NCBI RefSeq assembly: GCF_028640845.1
Contig: NC_080546.1
Coordinates: 68,043,205-68,107,204, forward strand
DNA from: Ahaetulla prasina
Lineage: Eukaryota; Chordata; Lepidosauria; Squamata; Colubridae
Direction: 5' to 3'
Length of the DNA: 64,000 bases
Part shown: positions 10,057-21,970 of the stretch, piece by piece
Numbering within the stretch: the first letter of the stretch is position 1
Layout of the letters: the number at the start of each line of letters is the position of its first letter
Translations under genes and position numbers: made by a program
Notes under the pieces: generated by a model
What the model was told of the DNA's origin: nothing
Seen by the model: the letters and a program-made list of their open reading frames with translations, nothing else
The model's database searches: none

Positions 10057-10972
10057 ATGGCTACTAAACCACCTAAGACTGGGGGCAGAAGGGGTTCTGA
10101 ACCAGCTTTAGAAGATCTGATTAAAGAGCAAGGGAAAGTGTCTGAAGAAAGGTTTAAGGAGATTATGGAAATAGAATGGGGGGAATGCAAATCAAATTGG
10201 ATAAAAATGAAGATCAAGTGGTGGTGATGCAGTATAGAATGATGGAAGGAGCTCTGAGAATTAGAGGTTTGAATGAGGAGAAAGGGGAAGATTTTAAAAA
10301 AATTTTATCAGAAGCTCTGGCTGAATTTATTGAACTTGATCCACAAGAGGTTGCTTATCAAATTGACAAAATTTATAGAGTTAATTCTTGGATTGCTAGG
10401 CAAAAGAAACTTCCTAGAGACATTGTGGTTTATTTTTTGAAAAGAACAGTGAGGAATCAAATTTTGCAAGTTGCTTTTCAGAAAAACTTGAAAATAGGGG
10501 AACAGGAGTTGAAGGTTTTGAAAGAGATTCCTCCCAAGATGTTAAGGGATAGAAAGGACTTTACATTTTTCACTCAAGAACTTAAGAAATACCAGATTCA
10601 ATTTAGATGGGAGGTTCCAGTTGGCTTGACAGTGTATTATCAAGGAAGGAGATATCGTATTGACACAGTGCTTAAGGCCAAAGATTTTCTTTCTACAGTG
10701 CTGAAATTTGAAATAGAAATAATAGAAAAAGAATTCAAGAGACTCAAATGGTGTGGAAGCTGAGGTGATTCCAGTGATGTTACCATCAGAGGAACAACCA
10801 CAAGAACAAAGACTGACGAGGGAGCCCTTAAGCGTAAAGAAAAGGAGCAACAAACTCAAAGTAAAGTTCAGGATTCTGCTACAGAAGCGGTGGGAGGAGC
10901 ACGGCCAAGATACGGGAGGACGATCTTCAGTTGATTGCTCAAAGGCTTCAGCAGCCCAGTAATGGCAAATAA
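10057..10972 (+). pseudogene. L1-A2 ORF1
   Basis: It starts MATKPPKTGGRRGSEPALED at 10057. A deletion or frameshift near 10176 removes most of the coiled coil, which in the intact copy spans about 90 residues. The RRM (MMEGALRIRGLNEEKGEDF) and C-terminal domain (LPRDIVVYFLKRTVRNQIL, LKEIPPKMLRDRKDF, FRWEVPVGL) are open to 10763. The tail continues in another frame to the TAA at 10970-10972, overlapping the ORF2 ATG by 11 nt. Confidence 0.82.
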
Positions 10973-13900
10973 AATCTTGACTTGGAATGTCAATGGTTTG
11001 AACTCAGCTCAGAAGAGAAGAAAATATTTCATTATTTGAAACAATTTAAAATGATGTTATTTGCTTACAAGAAACGATATTAAATTATCAGATCAAAAGT
11101 ACCTAATAAACTCAAAGTTAGGTAAACATTTTGTTGCTTCAGCTTTGGAGAAAAAACATGGCATAGTGGTTTATTTGAGAAAAGATATACCAGCCAAGTT
11201 AATAGAGGCAGATATTCACGGAAGATATATTGCTATTGAACTTACAATAGAAACAAAAAGGACTCTCTTGCTTGGTATATATGCACCCAATCAGCAACAA
11301 GAAAAATTTTATAGAATGTTATATGATAAGTTGAATCTATGGGATTATAAATCGTGTATTATATTGGGAGATTGGAATGGAGTAATAGATACGAAAGGAC
11401 AAGAGAATTTCTTCCAAGAAGATACCTGCACATGCAAAGCTGCCTAAATCCTTTTTGATATGATAGAAGATTTTGAGTTAAGAGATGTATGGAGACTGGA
11501 ATTTGGAGGAAAGAGACTATACTTTTTCTCTGATAGGCATCAATCCTTCTCACGTATTGATTTTATTTTAATTTCTAATGATTTGCTTTTTAGGGTGAAG
11601 AAAACTAAGATATTTCCAAGATGTTTGTCTGATCATAGTCCTGTTTGGATGGAATTGCAATATGGAAAAGAGGGTAGAAGAACTTGGAGATTAAATGAAA
11701 ATTTGTTTAGATATCAGGATAATGTAAATCAATGTAAAAAGCAGATGAAAGAATTTTTTGATTATAATTTGAATAATGAAACATCGATAGAAATGGTTTG
11801 GGACTGCAGTAAAGCTTTTATGAGAGGTGTATTAATATATCTTAATAATAGACAGAGAAATAAGCAACAAAGACAGCGTAGGTATTTAGAAGAGGAAATT
11901 TATAAGAAACAACAATTATTAATACATAATCCACATGATCAAAAACTTAAAGATGCAATAAAGTTACTACAGAATCAATTTAATATGATAATGGCTGATC
12001 AGGTGGCAACAAATATACAATATGCCAAACATAATACTTTTGTAATGCAAATAGACCTGGTAGGTGGTTAGCATACACTTTAAGGAAAAGACAAAACAAC
12101 GTACTATAGAAAAATAGAATATAAAGGTAAAGAGAGATATCAACAGGATAAAATTAAAAAGCTTTTTAGAATATTATACAAATTTATATCTTAAAGATAA
12201 TATATTGAATAGGGATATTGATAATTATTTGAAGGAATATAAGGTTAAAATTTAACTTTAGAACAAACGGATGAACTGAATCGGCCTATAACCTCGGAAG
12301 AAATTATTTTGGTAATTAAACAATTAAAATGGGAAAACTCCTGGTACAGATGGGCTCACAGTTAGTTATTATAGGAATTTACAGGATGAGATGTTAGGTC
12401 CACTTAAGGAATTATTTAATCAGATACAACTAGGAGAATTCCCCTCATGGAGAACCTCTTTTATTTCATTGATACCAAAGAGGAACAGGATTGTTCTAAA
12501 CCTGGGAATTATAGGCCAATCTCACTTTTAAATAATGATTATAAGATTTTGTTAAAATAATAGCTAATAGATTAATGTTGATTCTGCAGCGAAGAATTAA
12601 TAATGATCAATCTGGATTTATAAAAGGGAGACAGATGAGGAATAATGTTAGGCAGATTGTTAATTTACTGGAGTACTTAGAAAAGAAAATTTTATTCCAG
12701 CAGCATTTATTTTTCTCGATGCAGAGAAAGCTTTTGATCGATTGCATTGGGATTTTTTATTTAAATTAATAGAAAAGATGCAATTTGGAGATGGTTTTTT
12801 AAGAATAATTAGGGCAATTTATGGAGAGCAAACAGCACAGATTATAATCAATGGTAGCTTAACAGAACCTTTTAAGATTGCGAAAGGAACAAGACAGGGA
12901 TGTCCTTTATCACCATTATTGTTTATTTTAACTCTAGAACCATTATTGGATGAAATACGAGAAGTAAAGGAGATAGAGGGAATTAGAGTTAGACAGTATG
13001 AATATAAGTTGAGAGCTTTTGCAGATGATTTGGTGATTACTTTAACAAACCCTATAAATTCTAGTAAATCTTTGTTGGAAATAATTGATCAATATGGGAA
13101 TGTCTCAGGGTTTAAGGTAAATCAGAAAAGACAAAAAGTGATAATAAAAATATGGCCAGACAACAGAAAGAAAAACTAGAGGAAGTAACAGGATTTGAAA
13201 TTGTAAAGAAGGTTAAGTACTTAGGGTTTATATTACGTCATCAAATGTGAAATTGTATAAGAATAACTATGAGGTTTTATGGCAAAAGTTCAGAAGGAGT
13301 TGATTGTTTGGAAAAATTGCAATTATCTTTGCTGGGAGAATTGCTGCTATTAAAATGAATGTTTTACCTAGATTTTTATTCCTCTTTCAGATGATACCAA
13401 TAATTAAGAAAGATAAGAATCTTGAGGAATGGCAGAAGGAATTAACAAATTTATATGGGAAGGTAAAAAGCTAGGGTTAAAATGAAAATAATTCAAGATT
13501 CTCGGAAAGGGAGGTTTAAAAATGCCTAACTTTAAATTATATTATGAAGCAGCTGCTCTCTCTGCAATAAGTGATTGGTTTAATTTAACAGAGGATAGAA
13601 TTTTGAATATAGAAGGTTATGATTTGTTATATGGATGGCATGCATATTTAATTTATGACAAAAAAGTGGATAAGGCCTTTAAAAATCATGTGCTAAGAAA
13701 TGCCCTTCTGCGTGTTTCGCAAAAATACTCTTATAAACTAAATTATAAGGTTCCTATATGGGCATGTCCTAGACATACAGTAGAAAATATAAACATAGAA
13801 CAGAATCAGGAAATGATTACATATAAAGATCTTTTGTATACTGAAAGAGGTAATTTGCAGTTAAAATCTCTGCAAGTATTAAGAGAGGAAGGGAAAAATT

Positions 13901-14680
13901 ATACTTGGTTTCAATATGAGCAATTACGTGCTAGATGGAAGGGAGATCAGAAAATTGGTATAGAGCAGAACGAGGGAAATTTGGTAAAGCAAATTAGAAA
14001 TCAGTCTCAGGAGCATATAAAGAGATTGTATAATGTGTTACTTGAAATAGATTCTGAAAGGGACTTGGTAAAGGACTGTATGATAAAGTGGGCACAAAAT
14101 TTTCACGAGCCAATATTATTGGAAACGTGGGAAAAATTTGGGTTAGAAATGTTAAATTCATGAGGCACAGAATCTGAGGAAAATTTTTATAAAATGTTTT
14201 ATAGATGGCACCTAGATCCTAAAAAATTTTCGTGTATGTATCCAGAAATCCAAGCAAAATGTTGGAGATGTAATTGTGATGACGCTACATATTTTCACAT
14301 TTGGTGGACTTGTAAGGACATAAAGGCCTTTTGGATAAAAATTTGGTGGATTTTACAAAATGTTCTGAAAAGAAGATAAAGTTCCTGCCGCAATTTTTCT
14401 TGTTGGGAATTATTACGGATTGTACAGTAATTGAGACTAAATTGATTTTAAATCTAATAACTGCAGCAAGATTACTAATAGGACAATATTGGAAGAAAAA
14501 GAAGTACCAACAATAGAAGAATGGATATTGAAAGTTGCCAATTTGGCTGAGATGGCGAAGATATCAGCCTTTTGAAAGACAATACGCAAGAAAGATACTT
14601 AAAGGAATGGAAAAATGGATTGACTATATTCAACGTAGATATCAGACTAAGAGTTATCAGACTGTTTTTGAATGATTATG
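10962..14680 (+). pseudogene. L1-A2 ORF2 (endonuclease, RT, C-terminus), frameshifted
   Basis: ORF2 begins MANKILTWNVNGLNSA. Endonuclease pieces include LLGIYAPNQQQEKF, LGDWNGVIDT, FSRIDFILISND and LSDHSPVWMEL. RT pieces include GRQMRNNVRQI, KGTRQGCPLSPLLFIL and AFADDLVITL, with both active-site aspartates kept. The C-terminal region follows (ISDWFNLTEDRILNIEGYDL; CWRCNCDDATYFHIWWTC, a C-x2-C...H...C knuckle-like motif). At least eight frame breaks occur, so this copy is dead, but it is the best reference for the whole ORF2 here. Confidence 0.88.
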
Positions 14681-14901
14681 ATGTATTATTTTTGATTGCT
14701 TTTGGGGGAAGTTAGGAATTGATGATTGTAGGGGTACAATTAAGTTGGGATGAAAATTTTTTAGCATATGTTTGTTTTATTTTTAACTATACCTTGTGCT
14801 CGCTCCGGGAAGTCGGGGAGGGGTTGCGAAGGGAGGGGGGAGGAGGGGGGGAAAGGGGGGAAAAAATTTTTGTAAAACTTTTTGAATAAAAAAAAAAAAA
14901 A

Positions 14902-15540
14902 AAGTCACCAGTGGCATGGACTTTGTCTCCATGCCCGAGCTGCCCAGAGAATCACCTTCCTCCATGACTCTGACCAAGTGGATGGAGTCACTAAAGAAGG
15001 GGTGGGAAAACACTAAAAAAGCGCTGGCAGAAGCCGCTAAGTCGTATAAAAAGCAAGTGGACAAACACCAATCTCTCCAGCCCACTCCCGTGTGGGAGAT
15101 CGAGTTTACTTATCAACCAAATACATAAAATTGCGGTTGCCCAGTAAAAAGCTGGGATCTATGTTTTTGGGACCTTTCCCAATAGTGAAAGTAATTAACC
15201 TAGTAACAGTTCCGCTTAACTTCCCATGCATACTAGGGAAAGTGCATCCTGTCTTTCACTGTGGTTTGCTAAAGCCGGTGGTAGGGTCAAGATTAAGGCC
15301 ACAGATCCGATCGGCACCTAAATCTATAATAGTGCAAGGGGAGTTATATGAAGTTAAGAGAATCCTAGACTCTAGATTGTATAGAGGTTGATTACAGTAT
15401 TTAGTTCATTGGAAAGGATACCCTTTGTCTGAAGCTACTGGGATTAAAACCTGGGGTGTAAAAGCAGACAGATTAGTAAAACAATTCCCTGATAAATTCC
15501 CTGATAAACCAAAGGGTCCCCTTGGGGTGGGGGATGAGGT
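14902..15540 (+). pseudogene. Gypsy G1 integrase C-terminus and chromodomain
   Basis: After the L1 the integrase resumes (MDFVSMPELPRESPSSMTL, then KALAEAAKSYKKQVDKH). Next come the SH3-like segment (KLGSMFLGPFPIVKVINL, VFHCGLLKPV) and a C-terminal chromodomain (RILDSRLYRG, then LQYLVHWKGYPLSEAT). The chromodomain marks this as a chromovirus; in that group it guides integration to particular chromatin. A stop falls between RLYRG and LQYLV. Confidence 0.85.
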
Positions 15541-15550
15541 GGTTAGGGAA

Positions 15551-16006
15551 TGTGGCATTAACCCCCCTAGGTTCCTCTCATTGTAGGACACAATCATCAG
15601 TTGGGAGGGCAGGCTGTCAGCCCTGGAGGCCATCTTTTTTTTGGATCTTCAGGGCTGCCACACTTAGTGCTGTCGGAACGTGGGAGAGGGGATTGCATGG
15701 AGTGCTGGTGATATCTAGCCATAACAACATTCCTTTCTCTAAGAGTAAAGGACATTCGGCCTGCCTCAGGAGTGGCGTGACAGCGAGGCATCTCCAGTTG
15801 GGACGGTGCATTGATTGGACCATGTGGTGGACATGTGGGTGCAGAGGAAGAGACCTGGACTTTGTTTTAGGTGGGGAAAACCTGGAAGCTTTCAGATTCG
15901 GGTTTTCCCAAATGTGCCAATATGACATCTCTAATAAAATGGAACTTTGAGGAACTTCTAGCCTCAGAGTCTTCTTTCGTTGGGGGTGTTACTTGGAACC
16001 CTGACA
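15551..16006 (+). repeat. Probable 3' LTR of gypsy G1
   Basis: It begins TGTGGCATTAACC immediately after a purine-rich run (GATGAGGTGGTTAGGGAA) suited to a polypurine tract, and ends ...AACCCTGACA. A second possible end is at 16093 (also AAACCCTGACA). An AATAAA signal lies at about 15934 (CTAATAAAATGG). The 5' LTR is outside the window, so the pair cannot be compared. Confidence 0.55.
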
Positions 16007-16553
16007 TTAACCCGAATCTCCCTAAAAACTTTGCCCAGCTCCTCGATCTCCACGGTGCTGTCCGGGGTCCTGTCCGGGGTCCAAACCCTGACATGTTTTT
16101 TCTGTCATTAAGTCTTTCTGTCTTTCCCATAATACAAATATTATACTATTTATTCTGTTTTCATTATTCTATTAAATATCCATCTTACTGACAAACTTCT
16201 CTAAACAGTATCCAGCATTCAGAAGTGAAAACATAACATTTACAAGTCAACCAAATTATACCTCACATGTAAATTAGAAGTACTGCAGTTGTCAAAATTT
16301 CAACCATAGAGGAAGATATACCTACAGTCCTAGGGTTTTGTAGAAGTCTCCCCTGCATATAGTAACCATTACCGGCTCTGCTTAGATTTTTTTTAATCAA
16401 TTAAATTAGTAAGTTTTTCTTTATCACAATGGTTAAACACTAAGTTTAAATTAACTGATATATCTGTTGCAAGGATATCTATCTATCTCTCTCTTTGAAA
16501 TAGATATATCAGTTAATTTAAACCTGCAGAACTTATAATACAGAGACACTGAA
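16007..16553. other. No gene seen; contains a 22-bp perfect inverted repeat
   Basis: AT-rich sequence between the G1 LTR and L1-A3. There is no coding signal and no recognised repeat apart from the hairpin at 16444-16523. Confidence 0.6.
16444..16523. repeat. Perfect 22-bp inverted repeat with a 36-bp loop
   Basis: GTTTAAATTAACTGATATAT plus CT (16444-16465) is the exact reverse complement of 16502-16523. The loop contains a short (ATCT)n/(CT)n tract. It could be a hairpin of a degenerate MITE or a palindromic duplication. It is not explained by the flanking elements. Confidence 0.85.
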
Positions 16554-17030
16554 TTTTTTTTATTAAAAAAGTTTTACAAAATTTTTCCCCATACATCCCC
16601 CCATCCCTCCCACCCTAGCCCTCTTCCCTCCCCCTTCCCTCCTTCCCCCACTCCCTCCCCGCCCCCCCGGACTTCCCAGAGCAAATACAGGGTATAATGT
16701 CAACAATCACAAACTAAAATATACTAATCATCCAAAAGCTCCCACCCCTTTCTAAGCCCTTAACTCCCCTTTTCCATAAAAATGAAGAAAGGGTTATAGC
16801 AATACGATTTACAGTCTTTCCATTCATAAACTATTTGACTTTTTAGTCTTTCAGTCCAATTTTTAAGTATCAGTCTATCTTCTCCATTCCTGTATATATC
16901 TTCCATAAGCAGTCTTTCAAATATGATATTTCCACGTTGCCATCTAAGTTCATAAATTTTACTGTCCATTCTTCAACAATAAGCGGTATTCCAACTTCCA
17001 ATACTACACCGTCAAGAGTTATTCTTCAAT
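16554..17030 (-). mobile_element. L1-A3: 3'-end fragment of L1
   Basis: On the plus strand it opens with a T-run and TTATTAAAAAAGTTTTACA, then the C-rich complement of the L1-A G-rich 3'UTR (16585-16675). ORF2 tail codons follow at 16760-16969, degenerate relatives of the C-terminus at 2272-2502. It is a truncated insertion with no visible target duplication. The 17031-17208 stretch between this and L1-A4 shows nothing recognisable. Confidence 0.75.
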
Positions 17031-17220
17031 ATATCTTATAATCCACGTTTGCTTTCTAAAATGTATTTGGCAATCAAAAATCAATTAGGAAATATACCTT
17101 ATAGTCCATATTTGTATGTCCATCAAATAAACATCATCCTTTTAATTTGTTTAAATCTAACATTTAACTCCAGTTCTTTCCCATATTCCCAACATTGTAT
17201 TGTAAATATTTTCTAAATAA

Positions 17221-18596
17221 TTTAAAAATGACATTACTTGTTTACAAGAAACACATATTAGATCTTTAGACCAGAAATATTTGATAAATTCAAAACTGGG
17301 AGTACATTTTGTTGCCTCCTCTTTGGAGAAAAAAAATGGTTTAGTTATATATATAAAGAAGGATATATCAGCAAAATTAATTGAGGTGGATAAGCAAGGA
17401 AGATACATTGCTATTGAACTCTTGTTGGAGGGAAAGAAGACATTATTAATAGGAGTTTATGCTCCGAATCAACAACAAGAAAATTTTTTCAAGTTTTTAC
17501 ATAAAAGAATAGTATTTTGGGATTATAAATCATATATATTAATGGGTGATTGGAATGGTGTGTTGGATACTCAAAAAGACAAAAAAAGCTTAAGGAAGAT
17601 ATCAAGCCGGGCGAAATTACCAAAGGCTTTTTTTGAAATGATGGAGGACTTGGAATTAAGAGATATTTGGAAAAATAATTATGAGGTATTGTGGCAGAAG
17701 GTATGGAAAGAAATGGAGAGTTGGAAGAAGTTACAACTATCTTTGCTGGGAAGAATAGCGGCTATAAAAATGAATGTTTTGCCCAGGTTTTTGTTTTTGT
17801 TTCAAATGATACCGGTGTTTAAGAATGATATTAAATTACAGGAATGGCAAAAGGGGATTAGTAAATTTGTATGGATGGGCAAAAAACCAAGAATAAAATT
17901 AAAAGTAATGCAGGATATAAGGGAAAGGGGGGGTCTTAAAATGCCTAATTTAAAATTGTATTATGAAGCAGTTGTTTTATCATTAATTACTGATTGGATT
18001 AATTTAACTGAGGAAAGAGTTCTGAATATAGAAGGTTATGGTTTGTTATATGGGTGGCATGCCTATTTATTATATGATAAGAAAGTTGATAAAATATTTA
18101 AAAATAATATAATTAGAAATGCATTATTGAGGGTTTGGAGGAAATATCAATACAAATTAGATGGAAAGATTCCAATATGGGCAAACCCGAGACACATGAT
18201 AGAAAATATAAATATATATCAAAAGATGGAGGTAGTTACTTATAAAGAACTTCTTTGTATGGAAAAGGGGGAGTTACAATTAAAATCTAGAGAAAAGATG
18301 GGGGAAGAAGGGAAAAATTATACATGGTTCCAATATGGACAACTACAAGCTAGATGGAAATTAGATCAAAAAATAGGTGTTAAGCAAATTGAGGATAATT
18401 TGTTAAAACAAATGAGAGATCAAGGTCAACAGCATATTAAGAGGTTGTATAATGTATTAGTAGAAATAGATTCAGAGACTGATTTGGTTAAGGATTGTAT
18501 GATTAAGTGGGCACAAAATTTTCAGCAACCAATAATGTTGGAAACTTGGGAAAGAATTTGGGTGAGGAATGTTAAATTTACACAAGCGCAAAATAT
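17221..18596 (+). pseudogene. L1-A4 ORF2: endonuclease fused in frame to the C-terminal domain, RT deleted
   Basis: The frame is open from 17221 (KNDITCLQETHIRS) into the L2 at 18681, over 450 codons. The first 150 codons are endonuclease (LIGVYAPNQQQENF, LMGDWNGVLDT). At LELRDIW it jumps to KNNYEVLWQKVWKEM, the segment after the RT, and continues through [36 protein letters not shown] and WFQYGQLQARWKLDQ. No RT motif remains, and the last part of the endonuclease (the SDH pair) is also lost. The junction keeps the frame. I see no start codon suited to independent translation, so a degraded L1 is the simplest reading. Confidence 0.85.
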
Positions 18597-18839
18597 TATT
18601 TATTTATTTATTTATTTATTTAATTTGATTTTTATACCGCCCTTCTCCCGAAGGACTCAGGGCGGTGTACAGGCAAAATAAAAACAACAATACAAATATA
18701 CACAATTTAAATACCCTTAAAAAACTTATTCAAAATTAGCCTGATATTAAAAAATCATCATCAATTAAAACCCCATTTAAAATTTGTAAAATTCCCTTTT
18801 AAAATCCAATTAAGCCAGCCCCGCGAATAAAAAGATGGG

Positions 18840-20440
18840 TCTTCAGTTCATGAAATGTCCGAAGGTCAGGTATTTGACGAAACCAGGGGAAGCTTCGTTC
18901 CAGAGTGGGAGCCCCACAGAGAAGGCCCTTCCTGGGGCCGCCAGCCGACATTGTTGGGCGGACGGCACCCTGAGAAGTCCCTCTCTATGGGAGCGTACGG
19001 GTCGGTGGGAGGCATGTGGTAGCAGCAGGCGGTCCCGTAAGTACCCAGGTCCTAAGCCATGGAGCGCTTTAAAGGTCGTAACCAACACCTTAAAGTGCAC
19101 TCGAAAGGCCACAGGCAGCCAGTGCAGTCTGCGCAGGAGCGGTGTTACATGGGAGCTACGGTAGCTCCTCTATCACCCCGCAGCTGCATTCTGGACTAAC
19201 TGAAGCCTCCGAGTGCACTTCAAGGAGCCCCATGTAGAGAGCATTACAGTAATCCAAGCGAGAGGTAACGAGAGCATGAGTGACTGTGCATAAGGCATCC
19301 CGATCAAGGAAGGCGCAACTGCGGACCAGGCGAACCTGGTAGAAGGCCTCCTGAGAGCGGCCGTCAAATGATCTTCAAACGACAGCCGATCATCCAGGAG
19401 GACGCCTAAGTTGCGCACCCTATCCTTTGGGGCCAATAACTCGCCTCCGACAGCCAGCCGCGGCTGCAGCTGACTGAATCGGGATGCCGGCATGCACCGC
19501 CACTCCGCCCTTGGGGGATTAAGGTTGAGTCTGTTTCTCCCCATCCAGACCAGACGGCTTCCAAACACCGGGACAGCACTTCAACAACTTCATTGGGGTG
19601 GCCGGGGTGGAAAAAGTACACAACTGAGTATCATCAGCGTACTGCTGGTATCTCACCCGAAACCACTGATGATCTCACCCAACGGCTTCATGTAGATGTT
19701 GAACAACAGGGCGAGAGATCGACGGACCCACAAGTGAGGCCCTCGCGGTCGACCTCTGCCCCGTCAACACCGTCTGCGTCCGGTCGGAGAGATAGGAGGA
19801 GAACCACCGATATACGGTGCCTCCCACTCCCAATCCCCAGCCGCGCAGCAAGATACCATGGTCGATGGTATCGAGCGCCGAGAGGTCTAATAAGACCAGG
19901 GCAGAGGAATAACCCCTGTCCCTGGCCCTCCAGAGATCATCCACCAATGCGACCAAAGCTGTCTCCGTGCTGTATCCGCCGGAAGCCGGACTGGAACGGA
20001 TCTAGATAGACATCTTCATCCAGGTATTGGGGGTGTTGTACATGCCACGGCACTCTAACAACCTTAACAAAGCCAAGGTTGGAGACTGGACGATAATTAC
20101 CCAAAATAGCTGGGTCAGGAGGGCTTCTTAAGGAGGGGTCTCACCACCGCCTCTTTCAAGGCGGCAGGAAAACCCTTCCAATAAAGAAGCGCTGATAATC
20201 CTCTGAGCCAGCCTCGTGTCACCGCCTGAGTGGCCAGTACCAGCCAGGAAGGGCACGGGTCCAGTAAACATGTCGTGCCGTGCAGCCCCCAACAACCTGT
20301 CGGACGTCCTCGGAGCCACAGGGTCAAACTCATCCCAAATGGACTCAACAAGGCGTGCCTCCTCTCCCTCGCTTGGATCATCCCAATTTCGGTCCAGACC
20401 GTCCCTCAGCTGAGCGATTTTATCGATAGATAACCGCTAA
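18840..20440 (-). pseudogene. L2-B reverse transcriptase, heavily frameshifted
   Basis: RT fragments in many frames: [83 protein letters not shown] and FKALHGLGPGYLRDRLLLP. Small deletions are very common compared with L2-A, so this copy is older or less constrained. It follows the endonuclease at 20807-21462. Confidence 0.82.
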
Positions 20441-20806
20441 ACTCTCGGCTCGTCCTGCAACGGGTCATCCCGCACCTCCTGATGTAGGAGAGAGCGGGTC
20501 ACCCAAACAGGGCGGCCGGGCGGTTATCTGCCGGCGCAATGAGGGTGGAGGCGAGAAACGCCGCTTCCTCATTGCCACTAGGTAGGTCCTAGAATAGGAC
20601 CTAACTAGTGTCCGATCAGCTGGATGACTGGACCTCCAGGTGCTCTCCAGGCGCCTTCTCTGGCGTTTCATCTCCCTCAGCCTCGAGTACCAGGGGCCGG
20701 ACGAGATCTCCGCCGGGTCAGAGGCCGCAAAGGCACGACACGGTCCAAGCTGACGCTCCCGTTCCCAGGCCGTGACCAGTTCCTCAGTCGTGCCGTGGCC
20801 AGTTCC

Positions 20807-21462
20807 TCAGGAATGGCCCAAGCTCCGCCAGGAACCTCTCGGGTCCATCAGGCGCCTGGGACGGAACCACCGATAGGTTCCGCCTCTGTGGTGAATGGCG
20901 GTTCGGAAGTCTAGGCGAAGGAGAAAATGATCCGACCATGACATTGGTTCTGTTACTAAGTCATCTAACACCAGATCATTAAGCCACTGCCCAGAGATAT
21001 AAATCAGATCCAGCGTGCCTCCCCCCGAGTGCGTAGGGCCATCATTTACTCGAATCAGGTCCAAGGCCGTCATGGAAGCCTGGAACTCCCGAGCTGCCGT
21101 CGATGACAAGCCAACTGATGGCAGGTTAAAATCCCCCATGACTATAAGTCTGGGGGTTTCGACCGCCACAGCAGCGAGCACCTCCAACAGCTCAGGCAGG
21201 GCTGTGGTCACGTAGCAAGGAGCCAGGTACGCGATCACCAAGCCCAACTGATTCCTATAGCCCCATCGCACATAGAGGGATTCACAGCCGGCAATCTGAG
21301 GAACAGTGGTCTCCCTCGGCTCTAGATCCTCCCTAATGACAACCGCCACCCCCCCACCCCTACCTTGGTCCCTCGGCTGATGGAATGCTCGGAAACCCGG
21401 CGGGCACATCTCGACAAGGGGGACCCCCCCCTCTGGGCCCAACCAGGTTTCCGTAATACCCA
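20807..21462 (-). CDS. L2-B apurinic-type endonuclease domain
   Basis: About 218 open codons. Motifs in order are GITETWLGPEGGVPL (catalytic Glu of TETWL), RGGGVAVVIREDLEP, LGLVIAYLAPCY, RLIVMGDFNLPSVGLSST (D-x-N), TLDLIYIS and SWSDHFLLRLDF (Asp-His pair). All recognisable catalytic residues are present. The first 30-40 residues are missing because the element is 5'-truncated, so no native start exists. This endonuclease nicks DNA for target-primed reverse transcription. Confidence 0.88.
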
Positions 21463-21970
21463 AAAATATGAGAGAAAATTTTTATAAGATGTTTTATAGA
21501 TGGCATTTAGACCCCAAAAAATTGTCATGTATGTATCCTAATGTACAGGCTAAATGCTGGAGATGTGATTGTGAAGATGCTACTTATTATCATATATGGT
21601 GGACTTGCAAAAAAGTTAAAGCATTTTGGATTAAAGTATGGTGGATCATGCAGAATATTTTGAAAAAGAAGATTAAGTTTACCCCGCAGTTCTTTTTACT
21701 AGGAATAATTATGGATTGTACAGCTATAGAGACTAAATTGATTCTGAACTTAATAACAGCCGCAAGACTTTTGATTGCTCAATATTGGAAGAAAGAAGAA
21801 TTACCTACAATTGAAGAATGGACTCAAAGTATCAAATCTGGCAGAAATGGCAAAATCTCTGCTTACTTGAAAGACTATACACAAGAAAATATATTTTAGA
21901 ATGGAAGATGTGGATTGATTATATTCAAAATAAGTATCAGATAATAAATATCAAATAGCATATGAGTAAA
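21463..21970 (+). pseudogene. L1-A4 ORF2 C-terminus, downstream of L2-B
   Basis: This continues the L1-A4 frame with ENFYKMFYRWHLDPKKLS, the knuckle-like CWRCDCEDATYYHIWWTC, FFLLGIIMDCTAIETKLIL and AQYWKKEELPTIEEW. A frame slip near 21830 and a stop at 21897 end the long frame. It closely matches L1-A5 at 63.4-63.8 kb. Confidence 0.85.

Larger units (their letters stand above)
9520..14901 (+). mobile_element. L1-A2: full-length L1 LINE inserted in gypsy G1 integrase
   Basis: A 5.4-kb L1 with 5'UTR (9520-10056), ORF1 (10057-10972), ORF2 (10962 to about 14680), a G-rich 3'UTR (14810-14870) and a poly-A run (14887-14901), bounded by a 14-bp target duplication. It is the only L1 in the window that keeps all regions of ORF2, although many frameshifts inactivate it. 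Its 5'UTR is of the same type as in NA1. Confidence 0.93.
18597..21462 (-). mobile_element. L2-B: nearly complete L2/CR1-type LINE inside L1-A4
   Basis: The longest L2 copy in the window. The tail (AATA)n lies at 18597-18620, then the conserved 3' stem-loop (about 18640-18670), the RT remnant and the endonuclease, ending at 21462 within the first endonuclease motif. AAAATAT at 18590-18596 and again at 21463-21469 is a likely 7-bp target duplication. The L1 ORF2 frame resumes immediately after it. Confidence 0.9.

Noticed and set aside
17281..18681. 466-codon frame as a possible host gene
   Set aside because: Every segment aligns with L1 ORF2 of neighbouring copies, and its end lies in L2 sequence.
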